Of a stretch of 40,885 bases of DNA, positions 9,989 to 16,570 are shown piece by piece. The stretch's first letter is position 1. Every line of letters begins with the position of its first letter. Origin of the DNA: JAUVDZ01 sp964346325. Lineage in GTDB: Bacteria; Patescibacteriota; Gracilibacteria; UBA1369; PNNO01. The position numbers and the translations under genes were made by a program. The DNA lies in contig CAYFUK010000001.1 of NCBI GenBank assembly GCA_964346325.1, positions 1 to 40,885 of the forward strand, read 5' to 3'. The notes under the pieces were generated by a model that was not told the DNA's origin, ran no database searches, and saw only the letters and a program-made list of their open reading frames with translations.

Positions 9989-10213
9989 ATGGAATTAAAA
10001 TTCAACGCAAAACTCATTTCTCTTTTTATAGTTCGCATTTTTGAAGTCGCGATTCTGTATGCGGTGAATGTGTGGGTATGGTATAACTTTCCGCCACCAT
10101 ACAATTTTTGGCTTATAATATCTTTGATAGGATTATATGTTTTGTATGCGGGCGTGACTCTGTTTAACGATTATTACGAACTCACACGCGGCGAAGGCGA
10201 ACCAATGGAGTAA
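9989..10213 (+). CDS. Small two-helix membrane protein, last gene of the giant-protein operon
   Basis: A 74-residue protein with two hydrophobic helices: about residues 9-30 (LISLFIVRIFEVAILYAVNV) and 38-62 (NFWLIISLIGLYVLYAGVTL). They are separated by a short Pro/Tyr/Asn turn (NFPPPYNF) and followed by a charged, mostly acidic C-terminus. The ATG follows the 1276-aa gene by 29 bases, and an intrinsic terminator follows 22 bases after the stop, so it belongs to that transcript. Its size and topology would suit a membrane anchor, an immunity-type protein or a small holin-like peptide, but nothing in the sequence decides between them. Confidence 0.7.
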   Translation: MELKFNAKLISLFIVRIFEVAILYAVNVWVWYNFPPPYNFWLIISLIGLYVLYAGVTLFNDYYELTRGEGEPME

Positions 10214-10235
10214 ATTTCTTGTTGCCAAACAGCTG

Positions 10236-10268
10236 GTCCATCCCTAAACTTAGGGGTGGACTTTTTTT
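10236..10268 (+). terminator. Intrinsic terminator ending the giant-protein operon
   Basis: An 11-bp stem (GTCCATCCCTA paired with TAGGGGTGGAC, one G-T wobble) has a 4-base loop at 10247-10250 and is followed directly by seven T residues at 10262-10268. It is one of only two conventional intrinsic terminators seen in the window. Confidence 0.9.
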
Positions 10269-10270
10269 GA

Positions 10271-10318
10271 GTACTCGGTACCCTGGGGTACCCGGTACAT
10301 CCATTTACTCGGTAACCC
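10271..10318. repeat. 28-bp imperfect palindrome plus a third half-site upstream of ndk
   Basis: GTACTCGGTACCC and GGGTACCCGGTAC form an inverted repeat across 10271-10298, with 11 of 13 positions complementary and a 2-base centre. The inner GGTACCC/GGGTACC arms are perfect. A related half, ACTCGGTAACCC, recurs at 10307-10318 just before the ndk start. The position suggests a regulator-binding site or a leader structure; neither is proven. Confidence 0.6.
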
Positions 10319-10326
10319 ACTTAATT

Positions 10327-10806
10327 ATGAACTTCGACGGAGTTGAAGAAAAAACACTTGTACTTGTAAAACCCGATGCTATCCAGCGCAGCTTAACAGG
10401 AGAAATCATCAACCGCTTTGAGCGAAAAGGCCTTAAACTTGTAGGAATCAAAATGATGGGCCTTGATGATGAGCTTCTCACAAGGCATTATTCTCATTTG
10501 GCTGATAAACCTTTTTTCCCCAGCCTTACCAAGTTTATGAAGAGTTCGCCTGTAATTGCAATGTGCTGGGAAGGGCTTGAAGTTGTTAATGCTGTGCGTG
10601 AACTTTGCGGAATCACTAAAGCAAGGGAAGCTGAAGCCGGCTCTATAAGAGGCGATTTTGCAATGAGTGTAAGTTGTAATGTTGTGCATGCATCCGATTC
10701 TGTGGAAAATGCTCAAACCGAAGTTAGCAATTTTTTCAAACAGGAAGAGATTCACGATTATGCGAAATCAGAATATGAGCATGTGTATGCCGAAGATGAA
10801 AAATAG
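10327..10806 (+). CDS. ndk: Nucleoside diphosphate kinase
   Basis: Transfers the gamma-phosphate of ATP to NDPs through a phosphohistidine, balancing cytosolic NTP and dNTP pools. The N-terminal strand KTLVLVKPDAIQRSLTGEII is diagnostic, and the active-site His is residue 121 in NVVHASDS (the usual form is NxxHGSDS, so Gly is replaced by Ala). The conserved TIRGDF loop is present as SIRGDF, while the usual TNPxxAxPG before it reads TKAREAEAG, a divergence also met in other ndk subfamilies. At 159 residues it is slightly longer than the usual 135-150, because of a C-terminal acidic extension. The ATG at 10327 fits the family; reading further upstream would translate the palindrome. It is followed by pabC after 7 bases and probably shares a transcript with pabC and folP. 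Confidence 0.95.
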   Translation: MNFDGVEEKTLVLVKPDAIQRSLTGEIINRFERKGLKLVGIKMMGLDDELLTRHYSHLADKPFFPSLTKFMKSSPVIAMCWEGLEVVNAVRELCGITKAREAEAGSIRGDFAMSVSCNVVHASDSVENAQTEVSNFFKQEEIHDYAKSEYEHVYAEDEK

Positions 10807-10813
10807 TCATATT

Positions 10814-11575
10814 ATGCACGTTATTTTAAACGGCAAACTGGTTGCTAAAAATAAAGCAAAGATCAGCGTATTTGATCGCGGCTTTAAGTTCGGGGATGCA
10901 ATTTACGAAACTTTAAGAACAATCAACGGCACTCCCTGGCTTTTAACGCAGCATCTTAAACGTCTCAGAAATTCAGCGAAAATTTCGGGAATAACAGTTC
11001 CTTTAAAAAATAATGAATTTGAGTATCACATAAAAAGACTTCATAAAAAAAACAACAACAAAGAATCCAGAATCCGAATAACTCTTTCAAGGGATCTCAC
11101 ACTTTTGATTGAAGCTGAAAAACTCACAAAACCCCACAATCTCAGTAAAGGCGTTTCCGCAATCACATACAAGGCCGAGCGTCCCAACCCCGGCATAAAG
11201 TCCACCAATATGCTTCCATCGATTCTGGCGCGCAGAGAAGCCGATAAAAAAAACGCCTACGAAGCACTGCTTGTAAATAAAAAAAATAATATTACCGAAG
11301 GTGCTTTTTCAAATATTTTTGCGGTAGAAAACGGGCGCCTTATAACTCCCAAAAACGGCATATTGGAAGGCACTGTTAGAAATTACATAATAAAAAAATA
11401 TCCAAAAGTCATGCAAAAATCGATTCCGCTCTCTAAAATCCATACCTACGACGAATTGTTTGTTACCTCAAGCACATTCGGTGTGGTTCCGATTATAAAA
11501 GTTGACGGGAAGCCTATAAACAATGGTACAATAGGTCGGATAACACAATATATTATTAAACTTTTGCCTCTATGA
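10814..11575 (+). CDS. pabC: Class IV aminotransferase, probable aminodeoxychorismate lyase (PabC)
   Basis: A PLP enzyme of the branched-chain/D-alanine aminotransferase fold, 253 residues. Family marks are the start MHVILNGKLV, FDRGFKFGDAIYETLR, and the block KSTNMLPSILARREA with the presumed PLP lysine in its first position, then EALLVNKKNNITEGAFSNIF and the C-terminal LFVTSSTFGVVPI. The fold also includes D-amino acid and branched-chain aminotransferases. The PabC call rests on context: folP overlaps by 4 bases (ATGA) and folK and a PTPS-family gene lie within 3 kb. As PabC it would convert 4-amino-4-deoxychorismate to p-aminobenzoate and pyruvate. An in-frame ATG at 10796 lies inside ndk and is less likely the start. 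Confidence 0.75.
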   Translation: MHVILNGKLVAKNKAKISVFDRGFKFGDAIYETLRTINGTPWLLTQHLKRLRNSAKISGITVPLKNNEFEYHIKRLHKKNNNKESRIRITLSRDLTLLIEAEKLTKPHNLSKGVSAITYKAERPNPGIKSTNMLPSILARREADKKNAYEALLVNKKNNITEGAFSNIFAVENGRLITPKNGILEGTVRNYIIKKYPKVMQKSIPLSKIHTYDELFVTSSTFGVVPIIKVDGKPINNGTIGRITQYIIKLLPL

Positions 11576-12426
11576 ATGCCTCTATAAAACTTAAAAGCAG
11601 AAAGAAATTTCTAAAACTCGATAAACCGCTTGTAATGGGAGTTTTAAATGTAACTCCGGATTCCTTTTATGAAAAAGGAAAATTTGTTGATACTGATGCA
11701 GCACTTGCAAGGTATGACGAAATGGTTAAACAGGGCGCTGATATTATTGATATAGGCGGTGAATCCACGGGTCCGCGAAGTAAGGATGTTAAAGCCAAGG
11801 AAGAACTTGACCGCGTATTGCCCCTTTTAAAAAAAGCATGCAAAAAACGCACAAAATGCTGGACTTCAATTGACACCTACAAACCCGAAGTGGCAAAAGC
11901 CGCACTTAAAGAAGGCGTTGATATGATTAATGACATTCTGGCATTACGCCATGATCCCAAACTTGCAAAGCTTATCGCAAAAGAGCGGGTTCCGGTGGTT
12001 ATGATGTACAGCAAAGATGACACGGGCCGGACATCGGGCCGAAAAGTTAAGTATGATGATGTTGTTGAAGACATTAAAGATTTTTTGAAAAAGCGTATTA
12101 AAATTGCAAAGGAAGCCGGAATTTCTGATGAACATATTATTGTTGATCCGGGGCAGGGTGCTTTTGTTAGTACCGATTCTCAATACAGCCTTCAGATTCT
12201 TAAAAATTTAAAAAAGTTCAGAGCATTCGGCTACCCTATTCTTGTCGGGTCATCACGAAAATCTTTTATAGGAGAAGTTTTGGACCTGCCGGTTGACGCA
12301 AGGCTGGAAGGTTCGCTGGCATGTGCAGCGGTTGCTGTTATGAACGGTGCGTCAATAATAAGAACTCACGATGTTAAAGAAACAAGGCGCATAGTTGATA
12401 TGGTATGGGCGATTAAGAACTCTTAA
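11572..12426 (+). CDS. folP: Dihydropteroate synthase
   Basis: Condenses 6-hydroxymethyl-7,8-dihydropterin pyrophosphate with p-aminobenzoate to give dihydropteroate. A TIM-barrel of 284 residues with the usual marks: MGVLNVTPDSF (about residues 22-32), ADIIDIGGESTGPRS (pABA loop and pterin contacts), VDPGQGAF (usually DPGIGFGK) and LVGSSRKSFIGEVL (phosphate-binding). The C-terminal IIRTHDVKETR matches the family HDV signature. The start overlaps the pabC stop as ATGA, suggesting coupled translation. The DPGQGAF substitution for the common DPGIGF is the only notable oddity. Confidence 0.95.
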   Translation: MNASIKLKSRKKFLKLDKPLVMGVLNVTPDSFYEKGKFVDTDAALARYDEMVKQGADIIDIGGESTGPRSKDVKAKEELDRVLPLLKKACKKRTKCWTSIDTYKPEVAKAALKEGVDMINDILALRHDPKLAKLIAKERVPVVMMYSKDDTGRTSGRKVKYDDVVEDIKDFLKKRIKIAKEAGISDEHIIVDPGQGAFVSTDSQYSLQILKNLKKFRAFGYPILVGSSRKSFIGEVLDLPVDARLEGSLACAAVAVMNGASIIRTHDVKETRRIVDMVWAIKNS

Positions 12427-12430
12427 AGAT

Positions 12431-12643
12431 TTATCGTTGCCTCCAAACACCGTCTTCCGTTTTTTCAACAGCGGGATGAGTGGTTTTTGAACCCAGTATG
12501 TCGGCTACTTCTCTTGATATCGCAGGATCACCGTTTTGATAGCCGTGATCTCTATATAATCTGTCTGCGTGTGATTCCAAAATATCCCATGAATCGGTAT
12601 CCTGTTCAAAAGGATTTATGTCGGTTTCATTGTTGGTTTTCAT
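12431..12643 (-). CDS. Small orphan protein, 70 aa
   Basis: A small, polar, acidic protein (MKTNNETDINPFEQ to EKTEDGVWRQR) with no signal peptide or membrane segment. I recognise no family. It is convergent with folP, whose stop lies 4 bases away, and divergent from queD. A strong TTGACA-17-TAAATT promoter precedes it, which supports expression. It interrupts the folate gene block on the opposite strand. Confidence 0.6.
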   Translation of the reverse strand: MKTNNETDINPFEQDTDSWDILESHADRLYRDHGYQNGDPAISREVADILGSKTTHPAVEKTEDGVWRQR

Positions 12644-12671
12644 AATTGATTTAGGGTTAGTTTACGTCGTG

Positions 12672-12700
12672 AATTTATACTTAAATCTGATTTGTGTCAA
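12672..12700 (-). promoter_or_regulatory. Promoter of the 70-aa orphan gene
   Basis: On the minus strand, consensus TTGACA (12700-12695), a 17-bp spacer and TAAATT (12677-12672). The predicted leader is about 25 bases. The same hexamers and spacing recur at 17979-17951 ahead of another minus-strand orphan gene. Any queD promoter must overlap this region divergently. Confidence 0.7.
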
Positions 12701-12744
12701 ATAACTTTGATTTTTTATTGTAAATAGGCCAGAATATACCCGCT

Positions 12745-13089
12745 ATGAAACTTACTAAAATTTTTACATTCGACAGTGCGCATTTTCTCCCCAACTATCA
12801 TGGGAAGTGCGAGAACATGCACGGCCATACATATAAAATGGAGGTTACCATTGAAGGCAAGCCTAATCCGGACGACGGAATGATTTTGGATTTTAAAAAA
12901 TTAAAGGAAATTGTAAATGAAAAAGTAATTGAAAACCTCGACCATAAATTGCTTAACGATATTGTTGAAAATCCTTCAGCTGAGTTTTTGGCGATTTGGG
13001 TTTGGGATCAGCTTAAAAACGACCTGAATTTAAAACAGATAAAAATTTACGAGACATCTGATTCATATATAACTTATGAAGGAAACTGA
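12745..13089 (+). CDS. queD: 6-pyruvoyltetrahydropterin synthase / QueD family enzyme (COG0720) with CExxHGH motif
   Basis: A tunnel-fold enzyme acting on dihydroneopterin triphosphate, 114 residues. Zinc ligands are His13 (FDSAH), His26 and His28 (MHGH). The active-site region reads C22-E23-N-M-H-G-H. From family knowledge, QueD proper (PTPS-I) uses Cys and the folate-pathway PTPS-III uses Glu before xxHGH, while CExxHGH marks dual enzymes serving both queuosine and folate synthesis. The setting between folP and folK, with no folB in the window, fits a folate role. A -10-like TATACC at 12735-12740 ends 4 bases before the ATG, so the transcript may be nearly leaderless; the -35 is unclear. 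It overlaps the CYTH gene by 14 bases. Confidence 0.9.
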   Translation: MKLTKIFTFDSAHFLPNYHGKCENMHGHTYKMEVTIEGKPNPDDGMILDFKKLKEIVNEKVIENLDHKLLNDIVENPSAEFLAIWVWDQLKNDLNLKQIKIYETSDSYITYEGN

Positions 13090-13621
13090 AATTAAAATTC
13101 TCGGAATCCGTGGAAACGAAGTTGAGGCAAAGCTTGCAGAGCTCAATGCTGAAAAAACTTTTGACGGTTTGCTTAAAGTCAGATATTTGGATACTCCCGA
13201 TAATGAGATAAAAGATCGCGGTGATCTGTTGAGGATCCGTGATTTTACCGGAGATTTTGTTGAAATTTGTTATAAATCGAATAAAAGGGAAGAAAACGGA
13301 TGTAAAGTTTATGATGAAGTTCACTTAAGAGCCGATGATTTTGATGAAGCAACGAAAATGTTTGATAAACTCGGTTTTAAAGTAAGCACCTATTATGAAA
13401 AAAAGAGAAAGGTTTTTAAACTCGATAATGCAGAGGTTGTAATGGATCAATATCCGAAAATTGAGCCTTTTATAGAGATTGAGGCCGAAGATGCCGCTCA
13501 AATTGAAGAATTGGTGAAAAAGCTCGGGCTTGAAGACAATGAAAAATCTTCCGAAACAATAAACGGGTTACTGAAATCAAAGTATCCGGATATTGAATTG
13601 AATAATCTAACTTTTGATTAA
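13076..13621 (+). CDS. CYTH-domain protein (CyaB/thiamine-triphosphatase-like)
   Basis: The protein begins MKETEIKIL, carrying the ExExK signature (ETEIK) of CYTH tunnel-fold phosphohydrolases, followed by alternating charged strands typical of the domain: KVRYLDTPDNEIKDRGDLLR, RIRDFTGDFVEICYK, YYEKKRKVFKLDNAEVVMDQ and PFIEIEAEDAAQIEELVKKL. At 181 residues it matches the CyaB (class IV adenylate cyclase-like) subgroup. Members hydrolyse or cyclise triphosphorylated substrates (triphosphate, thiamine triphosphate, ATP); the substrate here is not readable. It overlaps queD by 14 bases and precedes folK by 19, so it is expressed with pterin genes. Whether it acts on a pterin triphosphate is an untested idea. 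Confidence 0.85.
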   Translation: MKETEIKILGIRGNEVEAKLAELNAEKTFDGLLKVRYLDTPDNEIKDRGDLLRIRDFTGDFVEICYKSNKREENGCKVYDEVHLRADDFDEATKMFDKLGFKVSTYYEKKRKVFKLDNAEVVMDQYPKIEPFIEIEAEDAAQIEELVKKLGLEDNEKSSETINGLLKSKYPDIELNNLTFD

Positions 13622-13640
13622 AAAGTGCTAAATACGAAGA

Positions 13641-14123
13641 ATGTTTAAAGCTTACCTTGCATTGGGGTCAAATTCAGGAAAACGTCCGCATAATCTTGAA
13701 AAAGCAAGAAAATTGCTTGAAGAATGCGGAATTAAAATTACGAAAGTTTCGAAAATTTACGAAACAGAGCCGGTTTCGCGAATCAATCAGGGGAAATTTC
13801 TGAATCAATGCTTTGAAATCAAAACAAATCACGATCCCCGAAGATTGCTCTCAATTTGCCAAATGATAGAAAAACAAATGGGCAGAAAAAAGCTTCGGGC
13901 CAAAAAAATCGGGTACGAAAAACCCAGAATCATAGACATAGATATACTTTTATATGAAAACGGAATAATAAATAAAAAATTTTTAAAAGTTCCGCATCCG
14001 CGCATGCATTCGCGAAAATTTGTACTTGAACCCTTAAATGATATTGCACCCAGATTGGTGCATCCCGGGCAACGCAAAACAATCAACAATCTATTGAAAA
14101 ATATCAAAAAACCTCTAAATTAA
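13641..14123 (+). CDS. folK: 2-amino-4-hydroxy-6-hydroxymethyldihydropteridine pyrophosphokinase
   Basis: Transfers pyrophosphate from ATP to 6-hydroxymethyl-7,8-dihydropterin, giving the FolP substrate. The 160-residue length is normal. Marks are AYLALGSNSGKRPHNLEKA (N-terminal pterin site), SKIYETEPV, GRKKLRAKKIGYEKPRIIDI with the two Mg-binding aspartates in RIIDIDILL, and VPHPRMHSRKFVLEPLNDIA. Four bases separate it from the transketolase N-half, so both are probably on one transcript. Confidence 0.95.
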   Translation: MFKAYLALGSNSGKRPHNLEKARKLLEECGIKITKVSKIYETEPVSRINQGKFLNQCFEIKTNHDPRRLLSICQMIEKQMGRKKLRAKKIGYEKPRIIDIDILLYENGIINKKFLKVPHPRMHSRKFVLEPLNDIAPRLVHPGQRKTINNLLKNIKKPLN

Positions 14124-14127
14124 AGGC

Positions 14128-14991
14128 ATGAACGACTTAACAGAGCTTGAAAAGAAGGCGACCCGGCTAAGGCTGCAAACAATCAATGCAATACACAAGG
14201 CCAAAACCGGGCATACCGGAGGGTGTCTTTCGGTTATGGATATCCTTGTTACGCTTTATTACGGCAAAATTGAAAATCAGCCTATTTTAAGGGTTGATCC
14301 CGAAAAGCCGGGATGGGAAGATCAGGATTATTTTGTTCTGTCAAAAGGACATGCTGCGCCGGCACTTTATTCCGTACTTGCCGACCGCGGATTTTTTGAT
14401 TCGGATGAGCTTAATTATTTACATCAGCTTAATGCCATGCTTCAGGGGCATCCACATCAAAAAATACCCGGAGTACCTGTAACAAGCGGCTCGCACGGTC
14501 ACGGCTTTGCCGCTGCTCACGGCCTTGCAATGTCACTGAAAATGGATAAAAAATCAAACAAGGTTTTTGCGGTACTGGGTGATGGTGAACTTCAGGAAGG
14601 TGTGGTGTGGGAAACCGCAATGTCGGCTGCGCATCATAAACTCGATAATCTTCATATTTTTGTTGATAACAACGAGCTTCAGGCCGACGGTTTTACAAGA
14701 AGCGTAATGAATGTTGAACCGATTGTTGAAAAATTCGAAGCATTCGGATGGCGTGTTGTCAAAGTTAGAAACGGCCATGATTATGAAGAGCTTTTAAGTG
14801 CGGTTGATAAGGTTTATTACGCTTCGCGAAAGCCAAATTGCATTATCTGCAATACAGTTAAGGGTAAAGGAGTTGAATTTGCGGAACGTATTACCGGTTA
14901 TCATAAAACCGCATTCAGTGAAGCGGAAATGAAAGAAGCAACAAAATCTCTTGAAGAAAAATTAAAAAAATTAACCGCCCGGAACAAATGA
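14128..14991 (+). CDS. tktA: Transketolase, N-terminal (thiamine diphosphate-binding) subunit
   Basis: The N-half of a split transketolase, 287 residues. It shows GHTGGCLSVMDILVTLYYGK, SKGHAAPALYSVLADRGFF near residue 74, GSHGHGFAAAHGLAMSLK, and the ThDP/Mg motif GDGELQEG (about residue 151) with the partner NN in FVDNNELQ. With the C-half at 16571 it should form the enzyme that moves two-carbon ketol units in the non-oxidative pentose phosphate pathway. Split transketolases are common in Archaea, Thermotoga and CPR bacteria, but the halves are usually adjacent; here 1.6 kb separates them. It overlaps the signal peptidase start as ATGA. Confidence 0.93.
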   Translation: MNDLTELEKKATRLRLQTINAIHKAKTGHTGGCLSVMDILVTLYYGKIENQPILRVDPEKPGWEDQDYFVLSKGHAAPALYSVLADRGFFDSDELNYLHQLNAMLQGHPHQKIPGVPVTSGSHGHGFAAAHGLAMSLKMDKKSNKVFAVLGDGELQEGVVWETAMSAAHHKLDNLHIFVDNNELQADGFTRSVMNVEPIVEKFEAFGWRVVKVRNGHDYEELLSAVDKVYYASRKPNCIICNTVKGKGVEFAERITGYHKTAFSEAEMKEATKSLEEKLKKLTARNK

Positions 14992-15458
14992 AACAATTTT
15001 TAATAGGAGTTTTCGCGGTATTTTTTATGTCTCCCTTCAGCATTCGGGGTGATTCAATGGAACCCGCTTTTTCGAGCGGCGACACAATAATGTTTGAATC
15101 TTTAACATATACAATGGACGAGCCCGAAAGAGGCGATATTGTTGTTTTTTACGGGACCGATGATCCGGAAAAAGTTTTTGTTAAGCGAATAATCGGAATG
15201 CCGGGAGAAGAAATACAGATTAAAGAAAGAATTATTTATATTGACGGAGAAAAACTTGCGGAACCGTATTTGGGAGAATTCAGGAAACTTGAAGATATGA
15301 GTAAAAGGGAATATGACGCTATAACCTATAAAGTTCCCGCGGAAAAATATTTTTTACTCGGCGACAACAGGGAGAAAAGCTTTGATTCCCGAACCTGGAA
15401 CGACCCTTTTGTGCCGCGTGACAATATATTCGGCAAGTATTACTTTGATGTTTATTAA
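14988..15458 (+). CDS. lepB: Signal peptidase I
   Basis: A membrane serine protease that removes Sec/Tat signal peptides. One N-terminal membrane helix (about residues 3-16) is followed by the nucleophile Ser23 in GDSMEP, the general-base Lys66 in VFVKRIIGMPGE, and the C-terminal box GDNREKSFDSR. At 156 residues it is a compact Gram-positive-like form. It starts inside the stop codon of the transketolase N-half (ATGA overlap) and is followed 11 bases later by a lipoprotein gene. Confidence 0.93.
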   Translation: MKQFLIGVFAVFFMSPFSIRGDSMEPAFSSGDTIMFESLTYTMDEPERGDIVVFYGTDDPEKVFVKRIIGMPGEEIQIKERIIYIDGEKLAEPYLGEFRKLEDMSKREYDAITYKVPAEKYFLLGDNREKSFDSRTWNDPFVPRDNIFGKYYFDVY

Positions 15459-15469
15459 CCTTAAATGAT

Positions 15470-15934
15470 ATGAAAAAAATTACATTACTGATCGGTATGA
15501 CCGCTGTTTTTATTTTTGTGTTTTCAGGATGTTCCGGAGGCGATGCGAATGCCGGGAATTTAAAAGAAGTTGTTTTTAAGACAGATACCGGTGACCATAA
15601 GTTTTTTGTTGAAGTTGCAGACGATAGTGAGGAAAGAAAGCAAGGTTTAATGCACCGTGAATCACTTGGAGAAGACAGAGGTATGATTTTTGTTTACGAT
15701 AACGAGCGCAAAGTCGCATTCTGGATGAAGAATACTTTGATTCCTCTTGATATGATATTTTTGGATGATGATTTTGAAGTGATTGATTATTTTACCGATG
15801 TGCCGCCGTGTGAGGCCGATCCATGTCCGCACTATATACCCAAACAGAATGCAAAATATATAATTGAGCTTAATGCCGGTAAAATCAGTGAAATAGATTT
15901 GAAAAGAGGAGATTTGGTTGATTATGAAAATTAA
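15470..15934 (+). CDS. DUF192 lipoprotein
   Basis: An N-terminal lipoprotein signal (MKKITLLIGMTAVFIFVFSG) ends at Cys21, so the protein is probably lipid-anchored on the outer face of the membrane. The remainder is a DUF192 domain: FFVEVADDSEERKQGLMHRE, DRGMIFVYDNERKVAFWMKN and TLIPLDMIFLDDDFEVIDYF. A Cys-containing loop (PPCEADPCPHYIP) and NAKYIIELNAGKISE follow. DUF192 has no established biochemical role. It is the last gene of the folate/transketolase run; no terminator is visible after it. Confidence 0.9.
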   Translation: MKKITLLIGMTAVFIFVFSGCSGGDANAGNLKEVVFKTDTGDHKFFVEVADDSEERKQGLMHRESLGEDRGMIFVYDNERKVAFWMKNTLIPLDMIFLDDDFEVIDYFTDVPPCEADPCPHYIPKQNAKYIIELNAGKISEIDLKRGDLVDYEN

Positions 15935-16028
15935 TTAAGTTAAAATCGGTGCAAGTTTTACGCGCTCAATGTAGATTTTAAGCATAATCGATGGTGGTTA
16001 TCGCTTTGGAATTCAATGGCGCTTGACC

Positions 16029-16425
16029 ATTGAGAAATGGAGGAACAATTGACTGGCGAAAAGAAACACCACGACAAAGGAAAGGCTTTTGCCAGCGAAC
16101 TGGGCCTGAACTGGAAATCGGTTTTGAATTCCAGTGAAATGGACCCTTATATTCTTGCGGAAACGCTGGAATGGATCTGGGAAAACAGACTTCGGCTCAG
16201 ATTCCTTAAGTTTTGGAGAGAAATGGATGACCTTTATGAGGTCAAAGAAAATGAAAGGCTGAGGGCTTTCATTAACATCGGCTATCCACTTCCGAAGGCC
16301 GTTGCAATGAATTGGAGGCTTTTTTCCGACTTCTATTCCGGCCTGACAACCATACTTGAGATGATTCCGCGACCCGAAACATCCTAAACGGGGAAATCCT
16401 GCCCGAAATCCTTCCATTTCTCAAT
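16029..16425. repeat. 13-bp inverted repeats flanking an orphan ORF
   Basis: ATTGAGAAATGGA at 16029-16041 and its exact reverse complement TCCATTTCTCAAT at 16413-16425 enclose 371 bp that hold one ORF. The left repeat overlaps a 7-bp hairpin, TCAATGG (16013-16019) with CCATTGA (16027-16033). I see no obvious target-site duplication and no transposase. It may be a small mobile or cassette-like unit, or chance. Confidence 0.5.
16037..16387 (+). CDS. Orphan protein of unusual codon use between the transketolase halves
   Basis: A 116-residue, Trp-rich helical protein (LAETLEWIWENRLRLRFLKF, then WREMDDLYEVKENERLR). I recognise no family. It uses CTG, GGC, TCC, GCC and ATC codons more than the neighbouring genes, which prefer CTT, GGT and ATT, hinting at a different origin. 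ATG 16037 is chosen because all other genes here start at ATG without a Shine-Dalgarno. TTG at 16049, which has GGAGG at 16039-16043 in front, is an alternative, but GGAGG also falls naturally from the codons ATG GAG GAA. A 134-codon frame on the other strand overlaps it; the plus frame has the more protein-like composition. It sits inside 13-bp inverted repeats. Confidence 0.5.
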   Translation: MEEQLTGEKKHHDKGKAFASELGLNWKSVLNSSEMDPYILAETLEWIWENRLRLRFLKFWREMDDLYEVKENERLRAFINIGYPLPKAVAMNWRLFSDFYSGLTTILEMIPRPETS

Positions 16426-16517
16426 TCCCCCTTTTGCCCTTGCAAAAGTTTTCGGTGAGGTTGCCCGGCAATGGAGGCTTACTTGGTAAGGGGACCTTGC
16501 ATAGCAACCCGACATAC
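16388..16517. other. Structured, relatively GC-rich non-coding segment
   Basis: No gene was found. The segment holds several nested inverted pairs: TTGCC/GGCAA around 16461-16471, CTTAC/GTAAG around 16479-16491, and GGTTGC (16459-16464) with GCAACC (16504-16509) enclosing both. The composition differs from the AT-rich intergenic DNA elsewhere. It could be a small RNA, a recombination site or the 3' end of the adjacent inverted-repeat unit. No known RNA family is recognised. Confidence 0.4.
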
Positions 16518-16547
16518 TTGACCTTTTACCGTTATTAATGCTATTAA
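16518..16547 (+). promoter_or_regulatory. Promoter of the transketolase C-half
   Basis: TTGACC (16518-16523), an 18-bp spacer and TATTAA (16542-16547) preceded by TGC, an extended -10. Transcription would start near 16554, about 17 bases before the ATG at 16571. The C-half therefore need not depend on read-through from the N-half operon. Confidence 0.6.
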
Positions 16548-16570
16548 ATTAGCGCAATTAAAGCTTTTTT

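Noticed and set aside
16013..16417. Minus-strand 134-codon frame opposite the orphan ORF at 16037
   Set aside because: Its residue pattern is poor (runs such as PRLGCFGSRN) and the plus-strand frame has more protein-like composition and codon structure. It is probably the shadow.
16388..16517. Integron attC-like recombination site
   Set aside because: Nested inverted pairs are present, but no RYYYAAC/GTTRRRY core pair was found at the ends and there is no integrase.
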